NCBI RefSeq assembly: GCF_002127535.1
Contig: NZ_MUBJ01000003.1
Coordinates: 36,201 to 100,200 of the forward strand
Direction of reading: 5' to 3'
DNA: 64,000 nt
Origin: Xenorhabdus vietnamensis
GTDB lineage: Bacteria; Pseudomonadota; Gammaproteobacteria; Enterobacterales; Enterobacteriaceae
The position numbers were made by a program, and so were the translations under genes. Shown here piece by piece: positions 16,167 through 26,674 of the stretch (position 1 is the stretch's first letter; the number at the start of each line of letters is the position of its first letter). The notes below the pieces were generated by a model that searched no databases, was not told the DNA's origin, and saw nothing but the letters and a program-made list of their open reading frames with translations.

Positions 16167-16381
16167 GGCCAAACTTTGAGCGAATAGGCATTTATAACGG
16201 ATTTTTGCAGTTTATTTTTTTAAACTTGGTTAATTATTCTTAAATAACATATGGTTACATTCTATTGATGGAATTTGTTAATATTTACATTTCTGATCAT
16301 AAAGAGAATGGATTAAAACCAATTGACCCCCTAGGGAATCATTTTAGTGGATAATCTCGCTTTTCAATAGGTATTAAATGA

Positions 16382-17263
16382 TTATTTTTTAATCCCTGTG
16401 ATGCGGCACCATTCTTCTTGTTCAGCTATAGGATCGATAATGAATTCACTGTCATAGGCTTGAGCAACTCCTTCAGCCTGACTTGCCAGAACACCGGACA
16501 AGCCTAATAATCCACCAGATCTAGGTAATGAGCCAATAACAGGTGCCAATTCGCGTAGTGGGCCAGCCAAGATATTGGCAATCACGATATCGCATTCAAG
16601 GTCTTTAGGTTGATCTTTAGATAGATAAAGAGTTAATTGGTCAGATACACCGTTGCGTTCAGCGTTATCTCGACTGGCTTGAATTGCTTGTGGGTCGATA
16701 TCAATGCCGATAGCATGTTTCGCTCCCAGTTTTAGGGCTGCGATAGCCAATATGCCTGAGCCGCAACCGAAGTCGATCACAGTTTTACCTGTTATATCAA
16801 TACCATCTAACCATTGCAGGCAAAGGGATGTGGTTGGGTGAGTACCGGTGCCAAAGGCAAGACCGGGATCAAGCATAACATTAACGGCTTCTGGCTCTGG
16901 CACTTCGCGCCAGCTAGGGCAAATCCACAGACGTTTGCCAAAGCGCATTGGGTGGAAGTTGTCCATCCACTCACGCTCCCAATCCTTATCTTCCAGCTGC
17001 TCAATTTTGTGGATAAAACCCTTACCCAGTTGTGGAACTTGTTCCAGTTGGCTGACAACCGCTTTCATATCCATTTCAGCATCGTACAGGCCGATAACAT
17101 CGGTATCGCCCCATAAACGGGTTTCTCCCGGCAGAGGCTCAAAAATGGGGGTATCGTGGCTATCCTGAAAGGTAACAGATACTGCTCCACTTTCCATAAG
17201 CTCATCGCCCAAGGCCTCAGCTTGTTGTCCTGTGGTGTTTAATCTTAATTGTATCCAAGGCAT
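16382..17263 (-). CDS. prmA: Ribosomal protein L11 methyltransferase
   Basis: 293 residues, the family length. The N-terminal substrate-recognition domain ([12 protein letters not shown]) is joined to a Rossmann methyltransferase domain with the SAM-binding motif [12 protein letters not shown], then [10 protein letters not shown] and the NILAGPL catalytic-region motif. It trimethylates L11 at several positions. It lies 32 bp after panF on the same strand, as in E. coli (panF-prmA), so the two are probably co-transcribed. Confidence 0.98.
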   Translation of the reverse strand: MPWIQLRLNTTGQQAEALGDELMESGAVSVTFQDSHDTPIFEPLPGETRLWGDTDVIGLYDAEMDMKAVVSQLEQVPQLGKGFIHKIEQLEDKDWEREWMDNFHPMRFGKRLWICPSWREVPEPEAVNVMLDPGLAFGTGTHPTTSLCLQWLDGIDITGKTVIDFGCGSGILAIAALKLGAKHAIGIDIDPQAIQASRDNAERNGVSDQLTLYLSKDQPKDLECDIVIANILAGPLRELAPVIGSLPRSGGLLGLSGVLASQAEGVAQAYDSEFIIDPIAEQEEWCRITGIKK

Positions 17264-17295
17264 AAAAAATTCTCTTTTTGTGAATAACGCTGTAA

Positions 17296-18741
17296 TTATT
17301 GAGGTGCAGCGGTTTGTTGTGTGTGTTTATTACCCATCATATTTCCTATCCCAAATGCCAGTAAACTCAACAATAGGGATGGTACGATAGGATGGAAACC
17401 AAGAAGCTGGATATTGAAGGTTGCCAGCAAAGTATAACTTGCAGCACCTGTCAGCATTGAGCTGATTGCTCCGCAGGCATTGGCTTTTTCCCAGTATAAC
17501 CCCAAAACCAGAGGCCAGAGGAAAACGGCTTGAAGCCCACCAAATGCCAGCAGATTCAGCCAGATAATCATCTCAGGTGGGCGCCATGCAGCCAGCAGTA
17601 ATAATGCGCCTAAAAACAGGGTGGAATAGCTGGAGATGCGCGATAGCTTTTTCTCTTGCTTGATTTGTTGTGGGAACAAATTTAAATAGAGGTCTTTGAC
17701 GATAGTAGCCGAAGATTGCAGCAGTTGGGCATTAATGGTGGACATAATCGCAGCCATTGGTGCTGCCAGAAAAATCCCGGCGGCAATGGGAGGCAGTACG
17801 GTGATCATCAAGGTTGGGATCACTTGATCAGGGATAGTCAGATCAGGAATGATGGCCCGGCCAAGAGCACCAGCAAGATGCATACCGAACATCAGGATTG
17901 CCATTACGATTGTGCCAAGAATAATACCGTGATGAACCGCCTTGCTGTCTTTATAAGAGATACAGCGCACAGCGGTGTGTGGCAATCCAATGACACCAAA
18001 ACAGACCAATATCCAGAAAGACGCCATAAATGGCCCGGTGAGGATATTATCAGCACCGTGAGGCGAAACCAGATTCGGGTCAATGGCGCGCAGTGTCGTA
18101 ACTGCTGCTGATAACCCACCGGCTTTGTAGATAATTCCTGCCAGCAATAACACTGTACCTAGCAGCATCACCAGACCCTGTAAAGCATCATTGAGGACAC
18201 TGGCCCTGAATCCGCCAAATGCAGTGTAAAGGGCAATCGAGATTCCAAAAATCAGCAATCCGGTATCATAAGGAATACCTGCTGCTGTCTCCAGCAAACG
18301 CGCCCCGCCAATGAACTGTACTGTCATTGCGCCGATAAAGGCGACCAACAGGCTTATACTGGCAAACCAGACCAAAAATCGGCTCTGGTAGCGCGCGTAA
18401 AGCATATCATTGAGTGTGACCGCGTTGTAACGACGGGCAAGGATGGCAAATTTTTTACCCAGTACGCTAAGGGAAAGCCATATTGCGGGGAGCTGGATCA
18501 GTGATAGCAACACCCAACCGATACCGTATTTATACGCTGCACCAGGGCCGCCAATAAATGAACTGGCACTGATATAGGTTGCTGTAATGGTCATTGCCAG
18601 TACAAAACCACCCATTGAGCGGTTGCCGAGAAAATATTCATTCAAGAATTCGCCTGTTTGCCGACGACGATAGGCATAGATTGACAGTAGAAAAACCAAT
18701 GCCAGATATCCTACGAGAGGCAGAATCACTTCACTTTGCAT
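17296..18741 (-). CDS. panF: Sodium/pantothenate symporter
   Basis: 481 residues from ATG 18741. Two codons upstream there is another ATG (18747), but GGAGG sits directly against it and 6 nt from 18741, which decides the start. The protein is a sodium:solute symporter with about 12-13 membrane helices. Diagnostic are [41 protein letters not shown] and [15 protein letters not shown], nearly the same as in E. coli PanF. It imports pantothenate for coenzyme A synthesis. The start overlaps the end of yhdT by 11 bp, and prmA follows. Confidence 0.97.
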   Translation of the reverse strand: MQSEVILPLVGYLALVFLLSIYAYRRRQTGEFLNEYFLGNRSMGGFVLAMTITATYISASSFIGGPGAAYKYGIGWVLLSLIQLPAIWLSLSVLGKKFAILARRYNAVTLNDMLYARYQSRFLVWFASISLLVAFIGAMTVQFIGGARLLETAAGIPYDTGLLIFGISIALYTAFGGFRASVLNDALQGLVMLLGTVLLLAGIIYKAGGLSAAVTTLRAIDPNLVSPHGADNILTGPFMASFWILVCFGVIGLPHTAVRCISYKDSKAVHHGIILGTIVMAILMFGMHLAGALGRAIIPDLTIPDQVIPTLMITVLPPIAAGIFLAAPMAAIMSTINAQLLQSSATIVKDLYLNLFPQQIKQEKKLSRISSYSTLFLGALLLLAAWRPPEMIIWLNLLAFGGLQAVFLWPLVLGLYWEKANACGAISSMLTGAASYTLLATFNIQLLGFHPIVPSLLLSLLAFGIGNMMGNKHTQQTAAPQ

Positions 18742-18973
18742 TATCATCCTCCAGCGGAATGTCCTTGAATATACACTTCACCATCAACCAGCAGAGGATG
18801 ATAAATAAGGCGGGTAGCAGCAGGCAAGCCAGTTCAAACCAGCGTGGCAATCCAGTTAATCCGCTGTCATCACTGGGTAAATAGGCACACAGCAGCCAAC
18901 CAACAAGATAAGCCAACGTCAGGAATACTGCCCAGCCTGCTTCTTTGTGGGATTGAACAAATCGTCCGTCCAT
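18731..18973 (-). CDS. yhdT: YhdT family small membrane protein (DUF997)
   Basis: 80 residues with two predicted membrane helices (about 12-31 and 45-66), the second ending in LLPALFIILCWLMVK. YhdT is always found immediately before panF and may be an accessory subunit of the symporter, though its function is unproven. Here it overlaps panF by 11 bp. In E. coli it follows accC directly; in this window an adhesin gene on the opposite strand separates them. Confidence 0.93.
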   Translation of the reverse strand: MDGRFVQSHKEAGWAVFLTLAYLVGWLLCAYLPSDDSGLTGLPRWFELACLLLPALFIILCWLMVKCIFKDIPLEDDNAK

Positions 18974-19676
18974 CCGTTCTCCGGGTAACTTACATGAAAC
19001 AATATGCGGGGAATTGTACGGTAATGTATTGATTTGTTCAGGGGAAAATGTGCTGTGTAAATTAGAATAAAATCAAAATACTGGCTAAATTTTCAAAAAA
19101 ATAATATCTGATAGAAGACTGAATGTATTTTGTCTTTTTGTTAATAATGGGTAATTAAATTTAATTGCAGTTGGTTTTTGGTGTTTTTATAATTTTTTTC
19201 ATTCTCCATTTTTTCTGTATATTTAAACAAGATCAAGATTACATTTAGATACTAAATGTTAATTGTGAATCCCTGTATTAATATGGATTGTGAAAATTAT
19301 CCTTTGTTTGTATTTTTTCATATCACATTGATTATTAATGGTTAATTTTATTTTTATTTATATTATTGAAATGGGTTTTATTATTTTTTAATCCGTGGCT
19401 TGATTTTTATTGTATTTTTAATTAAATGTTATTGTGTGAATGAAAGCGTTTTTTATATTTATTTGACTTTTTGTCATCTAATTAAATAGCTTTTATTTTT
19501 TAGAGTGCTTAATGAATTTTTTCCTTGCGTAGTAAATGACTTGGCCTCATAGATGGAAAATTATCTGATTCATTTACCTTCATTTGAACTCTATTCTATA
19601 TAGAAGGTAGGCATGAATGTTATCAACCAAATATATCGCTTGAGGTCAATAGTGTTAATCATACAGGTTGGTAAAC
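18974..19676. other. Very AT-rich intergenic leader of the adhesin gene
   Basis: About 700 bp with no gene, made largely of A/T tracts (for example 19080-19210 and 19300-19510). It must hold the divergent promoters of yhdT-panF and the adhesin. Such AT-rich DNA before a surface adhesin is a typical H-NS silencing target, but that is inference. No clear promoter hexamers stand out. Confidence 0.6.
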
Positions 19677-22600
19677 ATGCTAAAAGAACAAAGTAGACAG
19701 TGGACAGATAAACAACGCCATTGGATTAAATTGGTGACTTGGGCGAATATTTTTGCCCAGATTGCTTTTCCGATAGCGGGTGCTTTTACTCCTTTATTGG
19801 TAATTGCTCAAACATTCACTGTTGCACAGGAAGCGCCCTCCCTTGACCAACCTTTTATACAACAAGAAAAGAAGAATCTAACTGACGACCCAAAGTCTCT
19901 TTCTGGTCAACTGCTGGCAGAAAATCTGAGACAATCCTCTGCCATTGAATCCTCTGAAAAAAATACCGAACGCTGGCTGGCAAGTACAGCTTCTCGTGCG
20001 GTGGGGATGCTGAAAAATGGCAATATTATAGACAATGTCAAAAGCCAGTTACATGGCATGGCGGTCAGTGAAGCCAATAAGACTTTGCAAAACTGGTTAC
20101 AACGGTACGGTACGGTCAAATTGCAGGCTAATGTGGATAAACATGGACGCTTAGAAGGTAGCCAGTTTGATATGCTGTTGCCGTTCTATGACCACGAAAA
20201 ACAGATAGCCTTTACCCAGTTTGGCTTGCGTCGTATTGACAGTCGGACCACTGCCAATTTTGGTTTGGGGCAGCGGCATTTCTACGATACCGGCATGTTT
20301 GGCTATAACGCTTTCCTTGACCACGACATTACCCGTGACCATACCCGTTTTGGTATTGGAGCCGAGTACGCCCGTGATTTTATGAAATTCGGGATGAATG
20401 GTTATTTTCGTGCCAGTGGCTGGAAAGATGGCAAGAAACTGAACGATTACGAAGAACGCCCGGCCAATGGCTTTGATCTGCGGGCGGAAGGTTATATTCC
20501 CGATTATCCGCAGTTGGGTGGCAAGCTGATCTATGAACAATACTTTGGTAATGAAGTCGGCTTGTTGAGTGAGGAACGCCGTCAGAAAAATCCATCAGTT
20601 TTTACTATGGGTGCTAATTATACTCCGATCCCATTGGTGACGTTGGGTATTGATCGCAAGCAGAGTGCGCAGGGACACGGCGAAACTCAGTTTAATTTCG
20701 GCCTGAACTATGAACTGGGGATGCCGTGGTCAAAACAAATTGACCCTGATGAAGTGGCCTTTAAACGCAGCCTACAAGGTGGACGTTATGATTTGGTCGA
20801 GCGTAATAATCAAATCGTACTGGAATATCGCAAAAAAGAGCTGATACGCCTGATGATGGAAAATCGAATCAGCGGATATGGTGGTGAGGTTATTCCGTTG
20901 AATGCCAGAGTCAGTAGCAAATATAGTCTGAAGGAAATTGTCTGGGACACGGCAAATTTGGAAGCTGGCGGTGGTACGTTGAAGAAACGGGATACGCCGA
21001 CAGAAAACATAATTTCCTATTCGGTTCGTGAGGGAACCCATTATTTGCTGGTGTTGCCACCATACCATGCAAAAGGTCACAACGTTTATACCCTGTCCGG
21101 TATCGCCTATGATAATAAAGGCAATGCTTCTGAACGGGCTGAAACACAGATACAGGTGATTGCTTTGGCGATCGACCTGAAAGGCTCCGGTTTTGAACCT
21201 GCCAAACAGTCGATGCTGGCAGATGGAAAAACCCAAACCGTGCTCCGGTTGAAATTGATTGGTAAGGATGGTAAGCCAATCCGTGGAGCGGTGAGTCATA
21301 TTACATTTACGTCTGACCTTAGCGGACTAAAAGACGCAGGCCAAGATCCAGAGTTGTCTAAAGAAATCAATGAAGTTTCAGGAGAGGATGGTGTTTATGA
21401 AGTGCTTGCTACGGCTGGTACTAAATACGGCAATTGGAAAATCAAAGTAGCAGTGGATGGTCAGGAGTTGCCTTCTGCTATGGTTGATTTTTATCCATCA
21501 TTGTCGGAAATAATGGATACGGATAAATCCCTGTTTAAGGTATCGAAGGAAGGTAAGGTTGAACCGAATGAGTCAGGTTTCTTTCAATTGGATTTGCGTG
21601 ATAAGGATGGTCATATTATTGCGGGAGTAAGCGATTACCTTACTTTGGAGCTAGATGGGAGCGAGCTATATGGTAATGGTCAGAAGCCGACTTTAGGGAA
21701 AGTGAAAGAGATGCCATTCGGTAGCGGTCGTTATGAATGGCATTTTAAAGGGGAAGAGACCGAAGGCAGATTATCTGTTACATCGAAAATAAATGGGCAG
21801 AAGATAAAAACTATCAATGTCATCTTTGGCAATCTATTAACCGATATCATTAGTGAAACTCACTCCACATTCAATGCCAGTCCTAATACGCTGGAAGCCG
21901 ATAACCAGCAGCAGGCGACACTGACGCTGGTGCTGAAGGACAGCCAGAACCAGCCAATTGCCAATGTGCAGCCGCGCCTCCGGTTTGATGGCAACACCCT
22001 GTCCGGCAGCGGGGATGATCCGAAGATAGGGACGATTCAGGAAACACCGACAGGCAGTGGCATTTATACCACCACCGTGACCGCGGGCACGAAGACCGGC
22101 GACTGGACGGTGACGCCACAGGTTGGCGATCAGGCGTTGAGTCAAATCGCTACCAGAATAATGTTTAATCCGCCTTTGGCTGATGTGGTGAGTGAAACTC
22201 ACTCCGCATTCAATGCCAGCCCTAAGACGCTGGAAGCCGATAACCAGCAGCAGGCGACACTGACGCTGGTGCTGAAGGACAGCCAGAATCAGCCAATCGC
22301 CAATGTGCAGCCGCGCCTCCGGTTTGATGGCAACGCCCTGTCCGGCAGCGGGGATGAGCCGAAGATAGGGATGATTCAGGAAACACCGACAGGCAGTGGC
22401 ATTTATACCGCCACCGTGACCGCGGGCACGAAAGTCGGTGACTGGACGGTAACGCCACAGGTTGGCGGTCAGGCGTTGAGTCAAATCGCCACCAAGATAA
22501 TGTTTAATCCATCGCTGGCTGACGTGGTGAGTGAAACTCACTCCGCATTCAATGCCAGCCCTAATACGCTGGAAGCTGATAACCAGCAACAGGCGACACT

Positions 22601-24095
22601 GACGCTGGTGCTGAAGGACAGCCAGAACCAGCCAATCACCAATGTGCAGCCGCGCCTCCGGTTTGATGGCAGTGCCCTGTCCGGCAGCGGGGATGAGCCG
22701 AAGATAGGGATGATTCAGGAAACGCCGGCAGGCAGTGGCATTTATACCGCCACTGTGACCGCAGGCATGAAAATTGGTGACTGGATGGTGACGCTGCAAG
22801 TTGATGGCAAGCCACTCACTCAAATAGCCACTAAGGTAACGTTTAATTCACCAGTGCCAACTATCAAAGATCTGGAATTGAAAGTAGACAATCCAGATAT
22901 GTTTTTGGTGGTTGGTAGAACACTGCAAGTTAATTATAAATATGAACACAATGGCGGAAATAAGGAAGATAACTCTTTTTACGCTTGGGGTGAACAAGGG
23001 CAAACAGTAGCCGCCGTGAAAGATTTAGCTAATTCAGAAGACAGCAAGGCAGATTCTAGTTCGCAGAGCAATAGTGGAGGGGTGTTAAAAGGCGTTGTAA
23101 ATAATGGTAAACCGCAGGGCTACCTTATTGTGGAAGAGCATGCTGGTAAAGTACTTGAATTCTCAATACTGGCAAGAAATGGGCTGGATGCTCGTACAAA
23201 AGATATTTTAACGCTCACGACCAACGATCCTCAAGATAAGGGCAATAACACAAAGAGTAAAATTGGCGAGGGTAGGGTGGCAAATGTTGCCGATGCTGTT
23301 GAAGTTAAGCTGGCTGATAAGGGGAAGGATACAGTAAGCGTAAATGGAAAACCTGTTGTTAAGCTTCAAGCGAGAAAAAATAATCTTCCAAATTCTGGTG
23401 GTGACTCTATTAACATGATGATTAAAATTACAAAGTTTGGTAAACCCGTAGCTTGGGTGCCTTTTGAGATTAAGATGAGTGGTTTTGATCGACGAAATTG
23501 GTCATTATCCCCAGACGATTTCAAAACAATGTTGGATACTAAGGAGGGAGATTATATTGGTTATACAGACCAGACTGGTGAGCTGGTTAAGACGATTTCT
23601 GATCCGAATGGAATAGGTGCAAGAACAACGTTAAAAGTTGTTGTAGATGGTGTCACAGGGCCTATAGAGAAAAAAAGTGATGTTATCTTTACGGTGATTA
23701 CTAGCCCTGATGTGTCTGTTGCGGACTATTGGGGGCATATGAAAGATGTAGTCCGTCTTAATGGGATAAATTACTATCGGCCTTTATTACATAAAGAGTG
23801 GTTAGGTGCAGCAAATTATGGTTGGAGTAATAACGAAGCTTGGTCTGCCACACTGGTAAGTCAAGCACAACAACGTTGTAAGAATAAATTGCCGACTGTA
23901 AGTGAACTACAAGAGCTAAGTAAATTGCCGCTATACAATGAGTATGGCTGGCCAGTCAATGAGCGTTTCACTGTATGGTCTGATGAACCCGTAAGTGGTG
24001 TTACAGATAGATGGTTTGGCGTTAATTTGCATAATGGAAGGAAAGATCGTCACGAAACATCGATAGATAAATACTCTTCCCTATGTAAAGAATAG
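19677..24095 (+). CDS. Intimin/invasin-type inverse autotransporter adhesin
   Basis: 1,472 residues from ATG 19677 (TTG 19668 is in frame but less likely). An extended N-terminal region with a late hydrophobic signal segment (about 24-48) leads to the inverse-autotransporter beta-barrel (about residues 95-395; motifs FGLGQRHF, GYNAFLDHDITRDHTRFGIG, YEQYFGNEVGL). Several Ig-like (Big-1) domains follow, three of them near identical (726-1064). Two divergent beta domains come next, and from about 1348 a C-terminal lectin-like cap with WGHM, RCKNKLPTVSELQ, WSDE and a final YSSLCKE. The barrel anchors it in the outer membrane with the passenger outside, for adhesion to host or other cells. It sits alone, inserted between accC and yhdT, with its own terminator. 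The ligand is unknown. Confidence 0.93.
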   Translation: MLKEQSRQWTDKQRHWIKLVTWANIFAQIAFPIAGAFTPLLVIAQTFTVAQEAPSLDQPFIQQEKKNLTDDPKSLSGQLLAENLRQSSAIESSEKNTERWLASTASRAVGMLKNGNIIDNVKSQLHGMAVSEANKTLQNWLQRYGTVKLQANVDKHGRLEGSQFDMLLPFYDHEKQIAFTQFGLRRIDSRTTANFGLGQRHFYDTGMFGYNAFLDHDITRDHTRFGIGAEYARDFMKFGMNGYFRASGWKDGKKLNDYEERPANGFDLRAEGYIPDYPQLGGKLIYEQYFGNEVGLLSEERRQKNPSVFTMGANYTPIPLVTLGIDRKQSAQGHGETQFNFGLNYELGMPWSKQIDPDEVAFKRSLQGGRYDLVERNNQIVLEYRKKELIRLMMENRISGYGGEVIPLNARVSSKYSLKEIVWDTANLEAGGGTLKKRDTPTENIISYSVREGTHYLLVLPPYHAKGHNVYTLSGIAYDNKGNASERAETQIQVIALAIDLKGSGFEPAKQSMLADGKTQTVLRLKLIGKDGKPIRGAVSHITFTSDLSGLKDAGQDPELSKEINEVSGEDGVYEVLATAGTKYGNWKIKVAVDGQELPSAMVDFYPSLSEIMDTDKSLFKVSKEGKVEPNESGFFQLDLRDKDGHIIAGVSDYLTLELDGSELYGNGQKPTLGKVKEMPFGSGRYEWHFKGEETEGRLSVTSKINGQKIKTINVIFGNLLTDIISETHSTFNASPNTLEADNQQQATLTLVLKDSQNQPIANVQPRLRFDGNTLSGSGDDPKIGTIQETPTGSGIYTTTVTAGTKTGDWTVTPQVGDQALSQIATRIMFNPPLADVVSETHSAFNASPKTLEADNQQQATLTLVLKDSQNQPIANVQPRLRFDGNALSGSGDEPKIGMIQETPTGSGIYTATVTAGTKVGDWTVTPQVGGQALSQIATKIMFNPSLADVVSETHSAFNASPNTLEADNQQQATLTLVLKDSQNQPITNVQPRLRFDGSALSGSGDEPKIGMIQETPAGSGIYTATVTAGMKIGDWMVTLQVDGKPLTQIATKVTFNSPVPTIKDLELKVDNPDMFLVVGRTLQVNYKYEHNGGNKEDNSFYAWGEQGQTVAAVKDLANSEDSKADSSSQSNSGGVLKGVVNNGKPQGYLIVEEHAGKVLEFSILARNGLDARTKDILTLTTNDPQDKGNNTKSKIGEGRVANVADAVEVKLADKGKDTVSVNGKPVVKLQARKNNLPNSGGDSINMMIKITKFGKPVAWVPFEIKMSGFDRRNWSLSPDDFKTMLDTKEGDYIGYTDQTGELVKTISDPNGIGARTTLKVVVDGVTGPIEKKSDVIFTVITSPDVSVADYWGHMKDVVRLNGINYYRPLLHKEWLGAANYGWSNNEAWSATLVSQAQQRCKNKLPTVSELQELSKLPLYNEYGWPVNERFTVWSDEPVSGVTDRWFGVNLHNGRKDRHETSIDKYSSLCKE
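21852..22868 (+). repeat. Three tandem 339-bp repeats encoding Ig-like domains
   Basis: Units begin at 21852, 22191 and 22530, each with AGTGAAACTCACTCC, and are exactly 339 bp (113 codons). The DNA is nearly identical over most of each unit, with differences concentrated at the ends of the unit. This indicates recent duplication or ongoing gene conversion, so copy number may vary among strains and adjust adhesin length. The repeats could also have been collapsed or expanded in assembly. Confidence 0.95.
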
Positions 24096-24151
24096 AATAA
24101 CGTAAAGTATTTACTTGCATGTGGAATCAAAAGTGGGTTCTGTAGGGTCTG

Positions 24152-24182
24152 AAATCCCATCTTAAAAAGATGGGATTTTATT
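24152..24182 (+). terminator. Terminator of the adhesin gene
   Basis: AAATCCCATCTT pairs with AAGATGGGATTT around an A-rich loop, and the stem runs into TTTTATT. It lies 57 bp after the adhesin stop and before the convergent accC end. Confidence 0.85.
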
Positions 24183-24222
24183 CACTCAAATCAGCAAACT
24201 CTGAATAAGAGACAAAGAAACT

Positions 24223-25572
24223 TTACTTCTCCTGCAAGCCCAGTTTCTTCTCCAGATAGTGGATATTGGTTCCGCCTTTCTGGAAGTTCTCGTCATTCAT
24301 GATCGCCAGTTGCAAATCGATGTTGGTCTTGATGCCATCAATGATCAACTCGGCCAGCGCATTCTTCATACGCGCAATTGCCACTTCACGGGTTTCGCCA
24401 TAAGTGATCAATTTACCGATCATGGAATCATAGTAAGGTGGTACGGTATATCCCGCATAGATATGGGATTCCCAACGCACACCAAACCCACCCGGTGAGT
24501 GGAAATGGGTGATCTTGCCTGGGCTTGGCAGGAAGGTTTTCGGATCTTCCGCATTGATACGGCATTCGATCGCATGACCTTTGATTTCTACATCTTCCTG
24601 CTTGATGGACAGCGGCATACCCGCTGCAATTCGCAGCTGCTCTTTGATCAGGTCAACGCCAGTGATCATTTCTGTCACTGGATGCTCAACCTGAATACGG
24701 GTATTCATTTCGATAAAATAGAATTCACCGTTTTCGTACAGGAATTCAAACGTACCCGCTCCGCGATAGCCGATTTCAATACAGGCAGTGGCACAACGTT
24801 CACCGATACTGCGGCGCAGTTCAGGTGAGATGCCCGGTGCAGGTGCTTCTTCCACCACTTTCTGGTGACGGCGCTGCATGGAGCAGTCACGTTCAGCCAG
24901 ATAGAGTGCGTTGCCCTGACCATCAGCCAAAACCTGAATTTCAATATGACGTGGGTTTTCAAGGAATTTCTCCATGTACACCATGTCGTTGTTGAAAGCT
25001 GCTTTAGCTTCTGCACGGGTCATGGCGATGGATTGTTCCAGATCTTTATCGCTGCGTACAACGCGCATACCACGACCACCGCCGCCGCCCGATGCCTTAA
25101 TGATCACCGGATAGCCGATACGGTTTGCAACTGTTCTGTTTTTCTCCGCATCATCACCCAATGGGCCATCAGAGCCGGGAACACAAGGAACACCCGCTTT
25201 TTTCATCGCACTGATAGCAGAAACTTTATCCCCCATCAAACGGATGGTGTCCGCTTTAGGGCCAATGAAAATAAAGCCGGAGCGCTCGACCTGCTCGGCA
25301 AAGTCAGCGTTTTCAGACAAAAAGCCATAACCCGGATGGATCGCCTGTGCGCAGGTGATTTCGGCCGCAGAGATAATGGCTGGAATATTCAGGTAACTTT
25401 TTGCCGAAGCCGCAGGGCCGATGCAGACGGTTTCATCCGCCAGCAGGACGTGTTTCAGGTCACGGTCAGCCGCAGAATGCACAGCAACCGTTTTGATCCC
25501 AAGCTCCTTACAGGCCCTCAGGATGCGCAGTGCAATTTCACCGCGGTTGGCAATGACAATTTTTTCAAGCAT
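24223..25572 (-). CDS. accC: Biotin carboxylase subunit of acetyl-CoA carboxylase
   Basis: 449 residues, identical in length to E. coli AccC. It uses ATP and bicarbonate to carboxylate the biotin on AccB. The ATP-grasp fold is complete: N-terminal domain starting [14 protein letters not shown], glycine-rich loop [12 protein letters not shown], the catalytic [16 protein letters not shown] and a C-terminal domain ending near LGLQEK. It follows accB by 12 bp in the accBC operon. The next gene downstream in E. coli, yhdT, is displaced here by the adhesin. Confidence 0.99.
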   Translation of the reverse strand: MLEKIVIANRGEIALRILRACKELGIKTVAVHSAADRDLKHVLLADETVCIGPAASAKSYLNIPAIISAAEITCAQAIHPGYGFLSENADFAEQVERSGFIFIGPKADTIRLMGDKVSAISAMKKAGVPCVPGSDGPLGDDAEKNRTVANRIGYPVIIKASGGGGGRGMRVVRSDKDLEQSIAMTRAEAKAAFNNDMVYMEKFLENPRHIEIQVLADGQGNALYLAERDCSMQRRHQKVVEEAPAPGISPELRRSIGERCATACIEIGYRGAGTFEFLYENGEFYFIEMNTRIQVEHPVTEMITGVDLIKEQLRIAAGMPLSIKQEDVEIKGHAIECRINAEDPKTFLPSPGKITHFHSPGGFGVRWESHIYAGYTVPPYYDSMIGKLITYGETREVAIARMKNALAELIIDGIKTNIDLQLAIMNDENFQKGGTNIHYLEKKLGLQEK

Positions 25573-25584
25573 GGGGACGCCTCG

Positions 25585-26040
25585 TTATTCGATGATGACC
25601 AGTGGCTCGTCGAATTCAACAGGTTGACCATCCTGAACCAGAATTGCTTTCACTACGCCAGTTTTGTCAGCTTCGATCTGGTTCATCATTTTCATGGCTT
25701 CAACGATACACAGGGTTTCGCCCTGACTTACATGCTGGCCGACTTCGATGAAAGGTTTCGCATCTGGGCTTGGTGAACGGTAGAACGTACCAACCATTGG
25801 AGAGCGAACGGTGTGACCGCTGATTTCTGCTGATTTATCAGCGATAGCAGGTGCTGCTGGCTGCTGTACAAATGCAGGTTGCTGAGCAGGTGCAGAAATA
25901 TATTGCTGGGCTACAGGCATTGCCTGAGCTACCGTAGCGCGGCTGATGCGTACTGATTCTTCACCTTCAGAAATTTCCAGTTCAGAAATACCAGATTCTT
26001 CAACCAGCTCGATCAGTTTTTTTATCTTACGAATATCCAT
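25585..26040 (-). CDS. accB: Biotin carboxyl carrier protein
   Basis: 151 residues. The N-terminal helical part (about 1-35) serves in dimerisation and autoregulation. A flexible Ala/Pro/Gln linker spans about 40-75, and the biotinyl domain (about 76-151) has the biotin site EAMKMMN (Lys117) and the protruding thumb. With AccC it forms half of acetyl-CoA carboxylase for fatty-acid synthesis. It lies between aroQ and accC. Confidence 0.98.
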   Translation of the reverse strand: MDIRKIKKLIELVEESGISELEISEGEESVRISRATVAQAMPVAQQYISAPAQQPAFVQQPAAPAIADKSAEISGHTVRSPMVGTFYRSPSPDAKPFIEVGQHVSQGETLCIVEAMKMMNQIEADKTGVVKAILVQDGQPVEFDEPLVIIE

Positions 26041-26067
26041 GAGTGTGGTTCCGTACTTTTAAGTCAA

Positions 26068-26520
26068 TTAGTTGGATGTTGACAAGCGGTTGACCGCTGC
26101 CTGTAATGCAAAACTATAACCATCCGCTCCCAATCCGCAGATGACGCCTACTGCAATATCAGAAAGATATGAGTGGTGGCGGAATGGCTCGCGGGCATGC
26201 ACGTTGGAAAGGTGAATCTCAATAAATGGGATATCTACCGCCAGAAGTGCATCGCGCAATGCCACGCTGGTATGCGTGTATGCCGCGGGGTTAATCAAAA
26301 TAAAATCTGTATTGCCCCACGCTGAATGAATTCTTTCAATCAGTTCAGATTCTGCGTTGGATTGCAGATGGGATAATTCAGCTCCCGATTGGTGAGCTTC
26401 TTGTGACAGTTTGTTAACAATATCATCAAGGGTTAACTTGCCGTAGGTCTCTGGCTCTCGTGCTCCCAGCATGTTCAGGTTGGGGCCATTCAAGAGTAAA
26501 ATGCGAAACTTGTCTGCCAT
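26068..26520 (-). CDS. aroQ: 3-dehydroquinate dehydratase, type II
   Basis: 150 residues of the dodecameric type II family, unrelated to E. coli AroD. Motifs are [20 protein letters not shown] at the N-terminus (with the catalytic Tyr region), the [16 protein letters not shown] strand, and [17 protein letters not shown] with the active-site His. It dehydrates 3-dehydroquinate in the shikimate pathway. Position just before accB is conserved in many gamma-proteobacteria, where it may be co-transcribed; here the gap is 27 bp. Confidence 0.98.
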   Translation of the reverse strand: MADKFRILLLNGPNLNMLGAREPETYGKLTLDDIVNKLSQEAHQSGAELSHLQSNAESELIERIHSAWGNTDFILINPAAYTHTSVALRDALLAVDIPFIEIHLSNVHAREPFRHHSYLSDIAVGVICGLGADGYSFALQAAVNRLSTSN

Positions 26521-26674
26521 TGTGCGGGTATCTCCGGCAATCTGTCAACAATCGACCAAGATAACTCGATGTCAACGGTTTGTCATCTCTTCTGATATCT
26601 AGAATTGTAAATTTGGCGATAAAGCCCGACATTATAAACATATCGTGGCATTTAGCAGCTAAATACTGGTCTTA

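Noticed and set aside
21837-22823. Long minus-strand open frame of 328 codons inside the adhesin gene
   Set aside because: It is the mirror of the three tandem repeats; the repeat period is a multiple of three, so an open antisense frame is simply multiplied. The plus strand encodes a clear adhesin.
21852-22868. Repeat array considered as CRISPR-like
   Set aside because: Units are 339 bp, directly abutting and in frame in a protein gene, with no spacers.
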